64,000 nucleotides of DNA from Leclercia adecarboxylata (GTDB lineage Bacteria; Pseudomonadota; Gammaproteobacteria; Enterobacterales; Enterobacteriaceae): assembly GCA_901472455.1 (NCBI GenBank), contig LR590464.1, forward strand, positions 372,001-436,000, read 5' to 3'. The notes under the pieces were generated by a model that was not told the DNA's origin, ran no database searches, and was given only the letters and a program-made list of their open reading frames with translations. Shown one piece after another: positions 38,573 to 48,658 of this stretch. A program made the position numbers and the translations under genes. Numbering within the stretch: the stretch's first letter is position 1; each line of letters opens with the position of its first letter.

Positions 38573-38941
38573 ATGAGCAATCTCACCCTCAGCGAACAAA
38601 TGCGCGACGGCAATCTTTTTGCCGAACAGTGCCCTTCCCGGGATGTACTCAAGCACGTCACCAGCCGCTGGGGTGTGCTGATCCTGGTGGCGTTGCGTCA
38701 GGGGACGCATCGCTTTAGCGATCTGCGGCGCAAAATGGGCGGGGTGAGCGAGAAGATGTTAGCCCAGTCGCTTCAGGCGCTGGAGCAGGATGGTTTTATC
38801 AATCGCGTGTCGTATCCGGTGGTGCCCCCGCACGTGGAGTACAGCCTGACGCCGCTGGGGGAAGCGGTGAGCGAGAAGGTGGCGGCGCTAGCCGACTGGA
38901 TTGAGCTGAATTTACCGCAGGTGATGAGTCACCGGGAATGA
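38573..38941 (+). CDS. qorR: HxlR-family redox-responsive repressor QorR
   Basis: 122 residues, intact. HxlR winged helix with the single N-terminal cysteine in FAEQCPSR (Cys21), the redox sensor position in this family, followed by VLKHVTSRWGVLILVAL and a PHVEYSLTPLG wing. Represses qorB and itself in E. coli. Confidence 0.95.
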   Translation: MSNLTLSEQMRDGNLFAEQCPSRDVLKHVTSRWGVLILVALRQGTHRFSDLRRKMGGVSEKMLAQSLQALEQDGFINRVSYPVVPPHVEYSLTPLGEAVSEKVAALADWIELNLPQVMSHRE

Positions 38942-38947
38942 ACATGC

Positions 38948-39027
38948 GGCGTGATGCCGGGTGGCGGCTACGCCTTACCCGGCCTGCGGGTTTTGTCGGC
39001 CCGACAGGTAAAGCGCCGCCGGGCGTT
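38948..39027. repeat. REP-type palindromes between qorR and ytfF
   Basis: GATGCCGGGTGGCGGCTACGCC and its partner GGCCTGCGG, then CGCCGCCGGGCG: standard enterobacterial extragenic palindrome sequence, sitting between converging genes. Confidence 0.65.
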
Positions 39028-39029
39028 TT

Positions 39030-40007
39030 CTATGGTTGAGAAGCCGGAACAACCAGTGGCTTTTCCGGCTTCGCGCTGACGGCGATCACAACCCCCACGA
39101 CCAGTAACACAATCCCCGTACCGGTTAACAGCGGCGGCAGGCTCTGGCGCATCAGGAAGGTATACAGCAGCCCGGCCAGAGTTTCGAAGACTATCAACGG
39201 ACCTAAGATCACCGTTGGTAATTTCTGGCTGGCGACGTTCCAGCACAAGGCACCCACCCACGAGCAGCAGATGGCAATCGCCACCATCAGTCCGAGGAAG
39301 ACCCAGGGGCGCGGCCCCAGCGGCAGTGCGAATTCCGGCTGCTGCACATTCAGCCAGGCGCAGGCGGCGATATAGCCCAGCACCGACACCGGCAGCGTCA
39401 CCAGCGCCTGCGCGGTGGCCCACATCATTGGATGTTTGTCCGGGTTCTCCCGCAGCCAGCGGGCATTACGCAGCGCATACCATGCCCAGCAAACCACCGA
39501 CACCGACGCCAATAGGATCCCGGAGACATAGCGCCAGCCGCTGCCCCCGGCCGCGCCATGACGCAGCTCGGCAATGTTGACGCAGGCCAGCCCCAGCGCA
39601 ATGGCGATCAGGCCTGGCACCATCTTCGACCACGCCAGTTTGCCGTCACGCTGGCTGTAGAGCAGATTGGCAAATACCGGGATCACCACCGGCAGAGTGC
39701 CGATGATCATCGTCGAGACGGGAGCGCCGGTGCGCTGGATGGCGCTGGCCAGGCAGATGTAATAGATGAGGTTGCCCATCATGGTCAGCGCCAGCGCGGT
39801 CAGCCAGTCCTGGCGTTTCAGCTGGCGTAAGCGCGCGCGGCCCAGCCAGGCGATCGGCAGAGCGATAAGCCCCAGCGCCAGATAGCGCCCCATCGACTGC
39901 AATGCCGCCGGGTACTCCGGCACGATCAGCGGGCCGACAAAAATCAGCCCCCACATTAACCCTGCAAGCAGGGCATACAACACGCCACTAACCATTTTTG
40001 TATCCAT
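39030..40007 (-). CDS. ytfF: DMT-superfamily inner membrane protein YtfF
   Basis: 325 residues, intact; ten helices, EamA family. Segments GVLYALLAGLMWGLIFVGPL, TMMGNLIYYICLASAIQRTG and NPDKHPMMWATAQALVTLP match E. coli YtfF closely. An internal ATG at 39995 (MVSGVLYALL) is the likely E. coli-equivalent start. In E. coli ytfF lies between ytfE and qorB; here it is on the far side of qorR, next to an araC-type gene. Substrate unknown. Confidence 0.92.
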   Translation of the reverse strand: MDTKMVSGVLYALLAGLMWGLIFVGPLIVPEYPAALQSMGRYLALGLIALPIAWLGRARLRQLKRQDWLTALALTMMGNLIYYICLASAIQRTGAPVSTMIIGTLPVVIPVFANLLYSQRDGKLAWSKMVPGLIAIALGLACVNIAELRHGAAGGSGWRYVSGILLASVSVVCWAWYALRNARWLRENPDKHPMMWATAQALVTLPVSVLGYIAACAWLNVQQPEFALPLGPRPWVFLGLMVAIAICCSWVGALCWNVASQKLPTVILGPLIVFETLAGLLYTFLMRQSLPPLLTGTGIVLLVVGVVIAVSAKPEKPLVVPASQP

Positions 40008-40070
40008 TTTCGCTAAACCTGCTGGCAGTGTAGAAAGGCAAAAGGGGGGCGTATTGTATGAGATTGCGCA

Positions 40071-40896
40071 TTAGCGCTTCGCGACCTGCTTCTGGTAACG
40101 CACGGGGGTGATGCCATACCGCCGGGTAAACGCCCGGGTCAGGTGCGACTGATCGGTCAGGCCCGTCGCGGCAGCCACCTCTGCCGCCGGCAGCCCCTGG
40201 GTGAGGAAGTCTTTGGCGCGCCACAGGCGGATCGCCATCAGCATCTGATGGGGGCGTGACGTGGAAATGGGCCTTAAACTGGCGCTGAAAATGGTACGGG
40301 CTGAGCGACACCACCTGCGCCAGCTCATCGAGGGTCAGGGAGTGCATGTAATTATCGTGCAGATAGTCGCGCACGCGCTCGAAGCGATGCGCCCCTTCGT
40401 GCAGGACCGGGGCATGGCGCGCCAGCGGTGTAAAGGTATCAATCAGATCCAGCAGCAGGCCTTTTTGCGCCAGCGGGTCGTCGGTGTGCCACAGGCCATA
40501 GATCAGCTGGCATATCTGCTGCGAACGACGGGGATCGTGGCGGGTGACATCGCTGAACCACCAGTGGCGAATGCCCGTCACCTCTTCCAGCAGATCCGGC
40601 TCGAGGTAGATCATCCGGTAGCGCCAGCCGTCAGCGGTTTCGGCTTCGCCGGTATGCAGCTCATCGGGATTCATAGTAACGACGGAATGGACGGGGGCAA
40701 CGTACTGCGTTCCGCGATAGCGAAAGCGTTCGGCACCGGCTTCAATGGCGCCGATACCAAAGGCCTCGTGGGTGTGCGGCTCAAAGGCGTAGCGTGAAAT
40801 ATGGGCATGATACAGTTCGACGCCCGGCAGCTGCGCCAGATGGCGAAAGCGCGCGCTGTCTCTCTCATCGAAGAACTGTTCGGGTACGCCTTGCAC
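40071..40896 (-). CDS. AraC-family transcriptional regulator (one frameshift)
   Basis: About 274 residues. N-terminal cupin-type AraC ligand domain (ISRYAFEPHTHEAFGIGAIEAG) and C-terminal pair of helix-turn-helices (LDELAQVVSLSPYHFQRQFK; VAAATGLTDQSHLTRAFTRR). An extra G at 40250-40254 shifts the frame between KAHFHVT and PHQMLMAIRLWRAKDF. It lies just upstream of ytfF on the same strand, so it may control that exporter. The effector is unknown. Confidence 0.9.
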
Positions 40897-40976
40897 GGTG
40901 AGCCTCCTCGCGGGTCAGATTTCATTATCAGAGATGACCCAAAGGGATGCCACCAAAAATAACCACTTTTTAACAA

Positions 40977-41140
40977 TTACAGGGTGCTTTTCACGCTCTT
41001 TGCGAGGAGCGGCGTGGCGGCATAATCCGCCTCGCTCAGATTTTGATACCCTCCGGCAAAAAGATCTCCGATATCTCCCGGGGTCGTCGCGGGTGGCTTC
41101 ATGGCCGATCACCGGCGAGGCGTGTAAACCCGTGTGCTGG
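40977..41140 (-). pseudogene. Remnant of a second qorB gene
   Basis: On the minus strand it reads YQNLSEADYAATPLLAKSVK then STL and a TAA at 40977-40979, nearly the QorB C-terminus (YQNLSEADFAAAL...LAESVKGIL) with about 45 codons deleted between. Further upstream LHASPVIGHEAT resembles the LHADTSPLGLHVEHVAT part of QorB. The downstream bases 40936-40976 also match those after intact qorB (37589-37632). It is therefore a decayed duplicate of qorB adjoining the araC-type gene. Confidence 0.75.
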
Positions 41141-41330
41141 CGCCTTAAATATTCCAGGTAAAAATATTTCTGACCGGTCCCCGCAAGCAGGAACCGGTTA
41201 AAAATAAGAGGGATGTAAAATATTTCGCACTGAAAAGGAAAGCGGGCCAGAAAAATAAATTTATCGGACAAATTTTTCGCGTTTAATAAATAAAACAGAT
41301 AAAAATAGCTTTATGGCAGGAAGACGACTA

Positions 41331-41440
41331 GGCTGTGCCTGTGATGAATCCCCCTATGCGGCGGGGCGTCCAGACAGGCAGGTGAGTAGCGCGGTTCTGT
41401 GGTCTGGCATAGAGTCACCGGGAGGCACCCGGCATCACAC
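41331..41440 (+). ncRNA. Possible structured RNA in the accessory segment
   Basis: A GC-rich, hairpin-rich island in AT-rich DNA with no open frame. Pairings: GCCTGT (41337-41342)/ACAGGC (41374-41379), CCCC/GGGG (41351-41366), CCGGG-AGGCA-CCCGG (41418-41432), and alternative TGTGATG (41340-41346)/CATCACA (41433-41439). The compact multi-stem form recalls small phage-borne antisense or leader RNAs, but I cannot name the family. Confidence 0.35.
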
Positions 41441-41631
41441 CCAATCATGCACTCCTTTTTAGCCCATTATGTAAATTATGTTCACTGTACTGAATCGGAT
41501 AGCGTCCCCTCGGAAATATCCGGCATGCTGCTCATGAATAATGGCCAGGTGATTATCAGGTAGGGTTTCAACGGTGCCACGACCGCAAACTGTGGCCCCG
41601 TAGATGATGGATAAGGCTGGTTACCTAAAAA

Positions 41632-41862
41632 TTATTTTCGTTCCCAAGGGGTTCCTTTAAAAACAGCTTCGATAGTTTCATCATCGCGTTTTCTTGTCGC
41701 ATCGACATCTTGCTGTAGAACATCATCCTTATTAATTTCTCGACCACACTCAACACAACTTACGTCAACAAAGTTGGTTTCAAAATCAAAGTCATTGGGC
41801 ATCGTCAGGAACGGGCTGCCGCAATACGGGCATGTAACTTTGAGATTTTTATTTTTAAGCAT
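41632..41862 (-). CDS. Small putative zinc-ribbon protein
   Basis: 76 residues with two CxxC knuckles: CPYCG near residues 11-15 and CVECG near 36-40, a one-zinc ribbon. The C-terminal half is charged. A perfect AAGGAGG lies ahead of the ATG, so translation is well supported. Similar short two-knuckle proteins occur in lambdoid prophages and genomic islands. No function can be given. Confidence 0.75.
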   Translation of the reverse strand: MLKNKNLKVTCPYCGSPFLTMPNDFDFETNFVDVSCVECGREINKDDVLQQDVDATRKRDDETIEAVFKGTPWERK

Positions 41863-42440
41863 GGAAAAACCTCCTTTTTATTGTGGCGTATAAATATTAG
41901 CTCAGGTTTTTTATAGAGAAAATACGAAACAAAGATGTCAGTGGTCGATAATTAGGGTGATAACAATGCGTTAAGTTTTTTCCAGCCAGAGCGACTTTAT
42001 TCTGAATAGATGCGCACCGGGAAAGGTTATAAATAAACAGCGAAGGATAGCGGTTACGGAGCGATGACAGGCAAACATTGGGTCGGGTATTTATCGCTGC
42101 CACTATGGTCGGTGAAACAGGAACAGAAGTCCTGCCGAAACCGTACGTCTCTGACTGTGTAGAGAGGCCAGTGGTGAGCATCTGGCGTCAGCGCCAGCAG
42201 CAAGTCGTGCGTATACAGGTTGAGCAGGAGGCGGCAAGGTTTAAGGCAGGGCAGGGTGGAGACTACGGCTGTCGCCAATTCGAGAGAATATCAGGCTGTT
42301 CAGCTGTCGTTATCACCAGGCTCCCCACCCTCCGACCAGGTAACGCAGGTGGCCGACGTAAAAATTTCAGGATGCTAATGACAAATGAAAAATCCGTTCT
42401 AAGATTCTGTAGCAAGAAAAGTGAGAATAAGGAGTTTCTT
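41863..42440. other. 578-base stretch without a recognisable gene
   Basis: AT-rich at the left, GC-richer at 42050-42350. Overlapping open frames exist on both strands (for example 42078-42440 plus, 41897-42278 minus), but none has a good ribosome site or familiar motif. It may be decayed coding DNA. Confidence 0.4.
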
Positions 42441-42596
42441 ATGACATTAGCTATGCTGGCTGTTTTATCCGCGCTACTGATTGTTTCCGGGCTTATCTAC
42501 ATTTTGAGGCAGTTAATGAATGCCTGGTGTGACCCGGAACATCCTCAGGCAGGGAACTCTCTCCCTGGAACAGCAGACGATCTCTTAAAACGGTAA
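42441..42596 (+). CDS. 51-residue single-helix membrane peptide
   Basis: ATG at 42441 with AAGGAG 7 bases upstream. One hydrophobic helix (LAMLAVLSALLIVSGLIYIL, residues 3-22) followed by a hydrophilic tail with one cysteine (NAWCDPEHP). A longer in-frame start at 42078 is not supported by a ribosome site. Unknown function; it lies next to the arsenic genes but on the opposite strand. Confidence 0.55.
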   Translation: MTLAMLAVLSALLIVSGLIYILRQLMNAWCDPEHPQAGNSLPGTADDLLKR

Positions 42597-42729
42597 AACG
42601 GATAATCCAGGGGGGAGGTATCGCTGATCCTCATCTGGCGCACTCTGTACTACGTTTTATATCTGCTATGCGCGACAGGCGGACGCCCGCACAGAGTACA
42701 CGGGCGTCCGTTAACGTGACGTGGACAGA

Positions 42730-43155
42730 TTACTTAACCCGCTTCCCCGTTTCGTCAATGACCTTCTCGCCATCCTCTTTGGTAAACACGCCTTTCTGAT
42801 CTTCCGGCAGAATATCCAGCACGACTTCTGACGGGCGGCAAAGACGCGTGCCAAGCGGCGTCACTACGATGGGACGATTAATCAGGATCGGATGCTGAAG
42901 CATAAAATCAATCAACTGCTCATCCGTAAATTTCTCTTCACCAAGACCCAGTTGTTCATAGGGTTCAACATTCTTACGCAGCAGTTCGCGAACTCCAATC
43001 CCCATATCTGAAATCAGTTTAATCAGCTCGTCCCGGGTCGGTGGCGTATCGAGATAGTAAACGATGGTCGGTTCGTTACCGCTGTTACGGATCATCTCCA
43101 GCGTGTTGCGTGAAGTGCCGCAGGCCGGGTTGTGATAAATGGTAATGTTGCTCAT
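42730..43155 (-). CDS. arsC: Glutaredoxin-dependent arsenate reductase ArsC
   Basis: 141 residues, intact. Catalytic Cys12 in YHNPACGTSRNTL and the arginine triad region NRPIVVTPLGTRLCRP. Reduces arsenate to arsenite for export by ArsB. Third gene of arsRBC, 12 bases after arsB. Confidence 0.98.
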   Translation of the reverse strand: MSNITIYHNPACGTSRNTLEMIRNSGNEPTIVYYLDTPPTRDELIKLISDMGIGVRELLRKNVEPYEQLGLGEEKFTDEQLIDFMLQHPILINRPIVVTPLGTRLCRPSEVVLDILPEDQKGVFTKEDGEKVIDETGKRVK

Positions 43156-43167
43156 ATCAATATCTCA

Positions 43168-44456
43168 TTACAAAGTGACAGAGAGCCGCCACGCCAGCGC
43201 GGCCAGAGTGACTAACAGCACGGGCACCGTCATGATAATGCCGGTACGGAAATAGTATCCCCAGGTGATCGTGATATTTTTCTGGGCAAGCACATGCAGC
43301 CACAGCAGGGTTGCCAGACTGCCAATCGGGGTGATTTTCGGGCCTAAATCGCAGCCAATCACGTTGGCATAAATCATGGCCTCTTTGACAACGCCCGTCG
43401 CGGTACTGCCGTCAATCGACAGCGCGCCAATCAACACCGTTGGCATATTGTTCATCACCGACGACAGGAACGCCGTCAGAATGCCGGTGCCGAACGTTGC
43501 AGTCCATAACCCCTTAGCTGCCAGCAGGTTCAGTACGCCTGACAGGTACTCCGTAAGCCCTGCATTACGCAGACCATAGACCACCAGATACATGCCCAGC
43601 GAGAAAACAACGATCTGCCATGGCGCACCGCGCAGGACTTTCCCCGTATTGATGGCATGACCTCTTTCGCTACCGCAAACAGCACCGCTGCGCCGGAAGC
43701 CGCTATCGCGCTGACCGGGATCCCCATCGGCTCCAGTACAAAGAAACCGATAAGCAGCAGTAACAGCACAATCCAGCCCGCCCTGAAGGTCGCCGGATCC
43801 TTTATCGCACTGGCAGGGGTTTTCAGCAGCGAAATGTCATACGTCGCCGGTATATCCTTGCGAAAGAAGAGGTGCAGCATGATCAGGCGTGGCCGCAATC
43901 GCGGCCATGTCCACAGGGATCATTACGGAGGCGTACTGCGCAAAGCCAGATCGAAGTAATCCGCCGAGACGATATTCACCAGGTTAGACACAATGAGCGG
44001 CAGGCTGGCGGTATCGGCGATAAATCCTGCGGCCATGACAAAGGCCAGTGTCGTGCCCTGGCTGAACCCCAGCGCAAGCAGCATCGCAATCACAATTGGC
44101 GTCAGGATCAGCGCGGCGCCGTCATTGGCAAATAACGCAGCAACAGCGGCACGAGTAACACTATCCAGGTAAACAGCAAGACGGCCACGCCCGTTACCCC
44201 AGCGGGAGACGTGCAGTGCGGCCCATTCAAAGAAACCGGACTCATCAAGCAGCAGGCTGATAATGATGACCGCAATAAATGCCGCCGTCGCGTTCCAGAC
44301 GATATTCCAGACAACGGGAATATCAGCAATATGAATGACACCGGTTCCCAGCGCCAGCGCAGCCCCGATACTCGCGCTCCAGCCAATACTCAGGCCTCTG
44401 GGTTGCCAGATCACCAGCACCAGCGTCAGTAAAAATATACTCCCTGCCACAAGCAT
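43168..44456 (-). CDS. arsB: Arsenite/H+ antiporter ArsB (5 indels)
   Basis: Twelve-helix arsenite efflux pump. Segments [58 protein letters not shown] and [20 protein letters not shown] are diagnostic. Breaks on the minus strand: +1 near 44188, -1 near 44148, -1 near 43947, +1 near 43887, -1 near 43667. Start taken at 44456 (MLVAG) because GGAG lies 8 bases upstream; an ATG at 44468 is also in frame. Corrected length 429 residues, as in E. coli. Confidence 0.95.
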
Positions 44457-44500
44457 TTTAGACTCCATTATATATGATTATGTGAATGTGTTTTTCTGTC

Positions 44501-44821
44501 TCAGCAGGCGGTGCAGGCTGATTTGTTCAGCCATTCACGTACATCCTCCCGCAGACACTGCCAGGACGACGTGATGGTTTCAGCCGCCCACGCCGGTATG
44601 TGGGGTGACAGACGATAGTGGATCCACTTGCCTTCCCGGCGGTCAAGCACCAGCCCCGCCTCGCGGAGAATAGCCATATGGCGCGAGATTTTGGGCTGCG
44701 ATTCAGCGGTGGCCGCGCAGATATCGCAGACACACAGCTCTCCAGACTCCCGCAGCAGCATCACGATGGCGAGCCGTGTTTCATCGGACAGGATTTTAAA
44801 AAGCTGAACAGGTTGTAGCAT
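44501..44821 (-). CDS. arsR: Arsenite-responsive repressor ArsR
   Basis: 106 residues, intact ArsR/SmtB winged helix. Metalloid-binding cysteines Cys30, Cys32 and Cys35 in ELCVCDIC, recognition helix ESQPKISRHMAILREAGLV. First gene of arsRBC and divergent from arsH with an 85-base interval. Confidence 0.98.
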   Translation of the reverse strand: MLQPVQLFKILSDETRLAIVMLLRESGELCVCDICAATAESQPKISRHMAILREAGLVLDRREGKWIHYRLSPHIPAWAAETITSSWQCLREDVREWLNKSACTAC

Positions 44822-44847
44822 GATTCACTCCGTTCCCTTTAGAATAC

Positions 44848-44867
44848 ACATATGCTAATTCATATGT
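44848..44867. promoter_or_regulatory. ArsR operator between arsR and arsH
   Basis: Inverted repeat ACATATG-CTAATT-CATATGT centred between the divergent genes; ATAT-rich dyads of this form are ArsR sites and would control both directions. Confidence 0.7.
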
Positions 44868-44906
44868 ATTGATTTTGAAATCACCTGTTCTCCCCGGAGG
44901 AGAAAA

Positions 44907-45605
44907 ATGGAACAATTTCCTGCCCTGAACACTGAATGCTTTGATCGACACATCGCTGAACGCCTGCACCTGCAGGAGCCGCCACGGATTCTGATTCTGT
45001 ATGGCTCAGTAAGGGAGCGCTCCTACAGCCGCTTTGCCGCAGAGGAGGCCGGTCGCCTGCTGACGGCGATGGGCGCGGAGGTGAAACTCTTTAATCCCTC
45101 TGGTTTACCCTTGCCAGATGATGCGCCGGACACGCACCCGAAAGTCACCGAGCTGCGCGGTCTGGTCAGATGGTGTGACGGTATGGTCTGGAGTTCCCCG
45201 GAACGACATGGGGCGATGAGCGCAATTATGAAGGCGCAGATCGACTGGATACCCTTAAGTGAAGGCGCGATCCGTCCTTCGCAGGGCAAAACACTTGCAG
45301 TCATGCAGGTGTGCGGCGGGTCGCAGTCTTTTAACGCCGTGAACCAGATGCGCATTCTGGGTCGATGGATGCGGATGTTCACTATCCCCAACCAGTCCTC
45401 AGTGGCGAAAGCCTGGCAGGAATTTGATGAGAACGGCCGGATGAAACCCTCTTCCTGGTATGACCGTATTGTCGATGTCACCGAGGAGCTGTTCAAGATC
45501 ACGCTACTGCTTAAGGGGCAAACCGGCTATCTTGCCGATCGTTACAGCGAGCGAAAAGAGAGTCATCAGGCGCTTTCTTCCCGTGTTAATCAGGACAAAA
45601 TTTAA
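44907..45605 (+). CDS. arsH: Organoarsenical oxidase / NADPH-FMN oxidoreductase ArsH
   Basis: 232 residues, intact flavodoxin-like fold. FMN phosphate loop [10 protein letters not shown] near residues 33-42 and [19 protein letters not shown] are typical. ArsH oxidises trivalent methylarsenicals to less toxic pentavalent forms. GGAGGAG precedes the ATG. Divergent from arsR; not part of the E. coli K-12 ars operon. Confidence 0.95.
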   Translation: MEQFPALNTECFDRHIAERLHLQEPPRILILYGSVRERSYSRFAAEEAGRLLTAMGAEVKLFNPSGLPLPDDAPDTHPKVTELRGLVRWCDGMVWSSPERHGAMSAIMKAQIDWIPLSEGAIRPSQGKTLAVMQVCGGSQSFNAVNQMRILGRWMRMFTIPNQSSVAKAWQEFDENGRMKPSSWYDRIVDVTEELFKITLLLKGQTGYLADRYSERKESHQALSSRVNQDKI

Positions 45606-45778
45606 CGCTGCAGGGGCAAAGAGGGTGTAGGCGCTGGAGGTAGTCGATCCTGCTCTCTGTCCGCCACCCTTTTTAGCCCACCGTTTTATCGATACAAAGC
45701 ACTTCTTCACGCCGTTTTGCGGTCTGACTGCCGGGGGGCGGCTTCGCCTTACCCGGCCTTCAGAAACCCTCACTTCTG

Positions 45779-47725
45779 TTATTTGCTTAAATCTACCTGA
45801 TAAATCGCAAACCCAATCTCATCGGTTGCGACCTGCTGCATCGGATACTGCGCTTTCTCTTTGGATAAACGCCGCCGCTTTTTCTGATGGCGACGTCTCA
45901 AAAGCGAACATCCAGCTTCACCTTGCTGGCGATCGGTGCCAGACGCCAGTTGTTGTCCGCTGCCGGATGAATTTCAACACTCTTTTTCGACTGCTCACCG
46001 ATCCACGCAGCCAGCACCGAGCGGTTCTCATCCGGTGAAGCGAAGGCGATATGGCTGTCGCCGGTTCCGGCAAACTTACCGCCGTAGGCGCGATAGTTAT
46101 TAGTCGCCACCAGGAAGGTCGCTTTTAGGATCGATTGGCTTACCGTTAAAGGTCAGGTTTTTGATACGCTCCGCCTGGGCATTTACTACCTGGCACTCGC
46201 CGTCATATTTTGCCGGCTGCGAGACATCAATCTGATACTCCACGCGTCGATTACGTCGAAGTTATAGGTACGGAACCCGTCCCAGTTAATAAGCGACTGC
46301 GGTTGGGGGCTGTTCGTATCGATCTGGTTGAATTGTCCAGCAGAGCACTCCAGCCACTCTTTCACCCTCCTGGCCGGTCGCTTTCACCACTACCAGGGTG
46401 TTCGGATAGAGATAGAGATCGGCGGCGTTACGGAAGGTCAGCTGGCCTTTTTCCACTTCGACGTAGCTGGCCGGATCGTTCTTACGTCCGCCCACTTTAA
46501 ATGGCGCGGCAGCAGAGAGTACCGGCAGTTTCGCCAGGTCCGGGTCGCCCTGAATATAGCGCTCCACGTAGGCTTTCTGCGCCATGTTCACCACCTGTAC
46601 GGTGGGATCGTCCTGCACCAGTGACAGGTAGCTGTACATGTTGTCCGAGGATTTACCGATCGGTTTGCTGACAAACTCGCGGGTAGCGTCGTGATCGTGT
46701 TTCAGCACCTCGACGATGTTTTTATCCTCACCCACCAGCGCTTTTTTGGCGGCCAGATCGTAAATCGGTCGTGCTTCGGCCTTCGACTGCGTCACCTGCC
46801 ATTTGCCGCCGTCATTATTCAGCACCAGATCAACCACCCCGAGGTGATCCCCCCACATGCCCGGCATGACTGCAGGTACACCGTTCAGCGTTCCTTTGGC
46901 AATATCAGCCCCTTTAATGCTGGCGAAATCTTTGCCCGGGAACACTGCGTGCGCGTGGCCGAAGAGAATGGCATCAACGCCTTTCACTTCGCTGAGGTAG
47001 TAGACGGAGTTTTCCGCCATCGCCTGATACGGATCGGCAGACAGACCCGAGTGCGCCACGACGACCACCAGATCGGCGCCTTTCTCACGCATCTCCGGCA
47101 CATACTTACGTGCAGTTTCCGTAATGTCGTTAACCGTCACTTTGCCGCTCAGGTTGGCCTTATCCCAGGTCATGATTTGCGGCGGTACAAAACCGATATA
47201 ACCAATCTTCAGGGTCTGCGTTTTCCCGTCCTGATCGACCACGGTAGTCTCTTTGATCAGATAAGGGGTGAACAGCAGCTTATTGGTCTTAACGTCGATG
47301 ATATTGGCGTTAACGTACGGGAATTTGGCTCCGGAGAGCGCCATGTGTAGATAATCCAGCCCGTAGTTAAACTCGTGGTTGCCGAGGTTACCCACCGCGT
47401 AGTCCAGGGTGTTCAGCGCCTTATAGACCGGATGCACATCGCCCTTTTTCAGACCTTTCGCCGCCATGTAATCGCCAAGCGGACTACCCTGAATTAAGTC
47501 CCCGTTATCGACCAGCACGCTGTTTTTCACTTCGCTACGGGCGGCATTAATCAGGCTGGCAGTGCGAACCAGGCCAAATTTTTCCGTCGGTGCATCTTTG
47601 TAGTAGTCGAAGTCCATCATATTGCTGTGCAGGTCGGTCGTTTCCATAATGCGGAGATCAACTGTCGCTGCCTGTACGCTCGCGGCAATCAGCGTCGCCA
47701 GGAGCGTTGCGCTAAACTTAATCAT
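45779..47725 (-). CDS. cpdB: Periplasmic 2',3'-cyclic-nucleotide 2'-phosphodiesterase/3'-nucleotidase CpdB (5 indels)
   Basis: Signal peptide [20 protein letters not shown], then a calcineurin-like metallophosphoesterase domain ([43 protein letters not shown]) and a 5'-nucleotidase C-terminal domain ([29 protein letters not shown]). Breaks: +1 near 46366, -1 near 46244, +1 near 46125, +1 near 45902, +1 near 45861. Corrected length 647 residues, exactly that of E. coli, ending IYQVDLSK at 45779. Confidence 0.96.
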
Positions 47726-47916
47726 CAGAGGAGTCCTTTTTTTGAAGCAGGCCACAAAAGAATATGTATCTATATTTTTTTTGCTTACAGAATTGTGAAT
47801 CCTGCCAGAAAAAAGTGCCCTGAAACCGGAATTGCTTCACAGATAGCGGATTTATTCACAATGCGATATAAATAAAACAAAGAGTTAAACCCACTGTGTT
47901 AACAAAGAGGTGGAGA

Positions 47917-48658
47917 ATGTTAGATAAAATTTGTCAGCTCGCACGGGATGCGGGCGATGCCATTATGCAGGTCTATGATGGCAAGATCCCGATGGACGTG
48001 CTCAGCAAAATCGATGACTCGCCGGTAACCGCAGGCGGATCTCGCGGCACACAGAGTGATCCTGCAAGGTCTGCAGGCGCTGACGCCCGATATTCCGGTG
48101 CTGTCAGAAGAAGATCCTCAGCCGTGGGAAGAGCGCCAGCACTGGCAACGTTACTGGCTGGTTGATCCGCTGGACGGCACCAAGGAGTTCATCAAACGTA
48201 ATGGTGAATTCACCGTCAACATTGCCCTGATTGAGAATGGCAAAGCGGTGCTGGGTGTGGTCTATGCCCCGGTGCTGAACGTGATGTATAGCGCCGCCGA
48301 AGGCAAAGCCTGGAAAGAAGAGTGCGGCGTGCGTAAACAGATTCAGGTGCGTGATGCCCGGCCACCGCTGGTGGTCATCAGCCGCTCGCACGCCGATAAC
48401 GAACTGCAGGAGTACCTGCATCAGTTAGGTGAGCAATCAGACGACGTCGATCGGTTCCTCGCTGAAGTTCTGCCTGGTAGCAGAAGGGCAGGCGCAGTTG
48501 TATCCCCGCTTTGGGCGACAAACGTCTGGGATACGGCGGCAGGTCACGCCGTTGCCGCCGCTGCGGGAGCACACGTTCACGACTGGCAGGGCAAGCCACT
48601 CGACTATACCCCGCGTGAATCGTTCCTCAATCCCGGCTTCCGGGTCTCGCTTTACTGA
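47917..48658 (+). CDS. cysQ: 3'(2'),5'-bisphosphate nucleotidase CysQ (3 indels)
   Basis: Inositol-monophosphatase fold enzyme that hydrolyses PAP, a by-product of sulfate assimilation. [10 protein letters not shown] and [12 protein letters not shown] are the metal-binding motifs; the end is [15 protein letters not shown]. Start at 47917 ([18 protein letters not shown]) after AGGTGGAG. Breaks: +1 near 48034, +1 near 48439, -1 near 48512. Corrected length 246 residues, as in E. coli. Converges with ytfJ, overlapping it by 7 bases. Confidence 0.95.

Noticed and set aside
42078..42440. N-terminal extension of the 51-residue membrane peptide
   Set aside because: The long frame has no ribosome site at its start, whereas the internal ATG at 42441 has AAGGAG at ideal distance.
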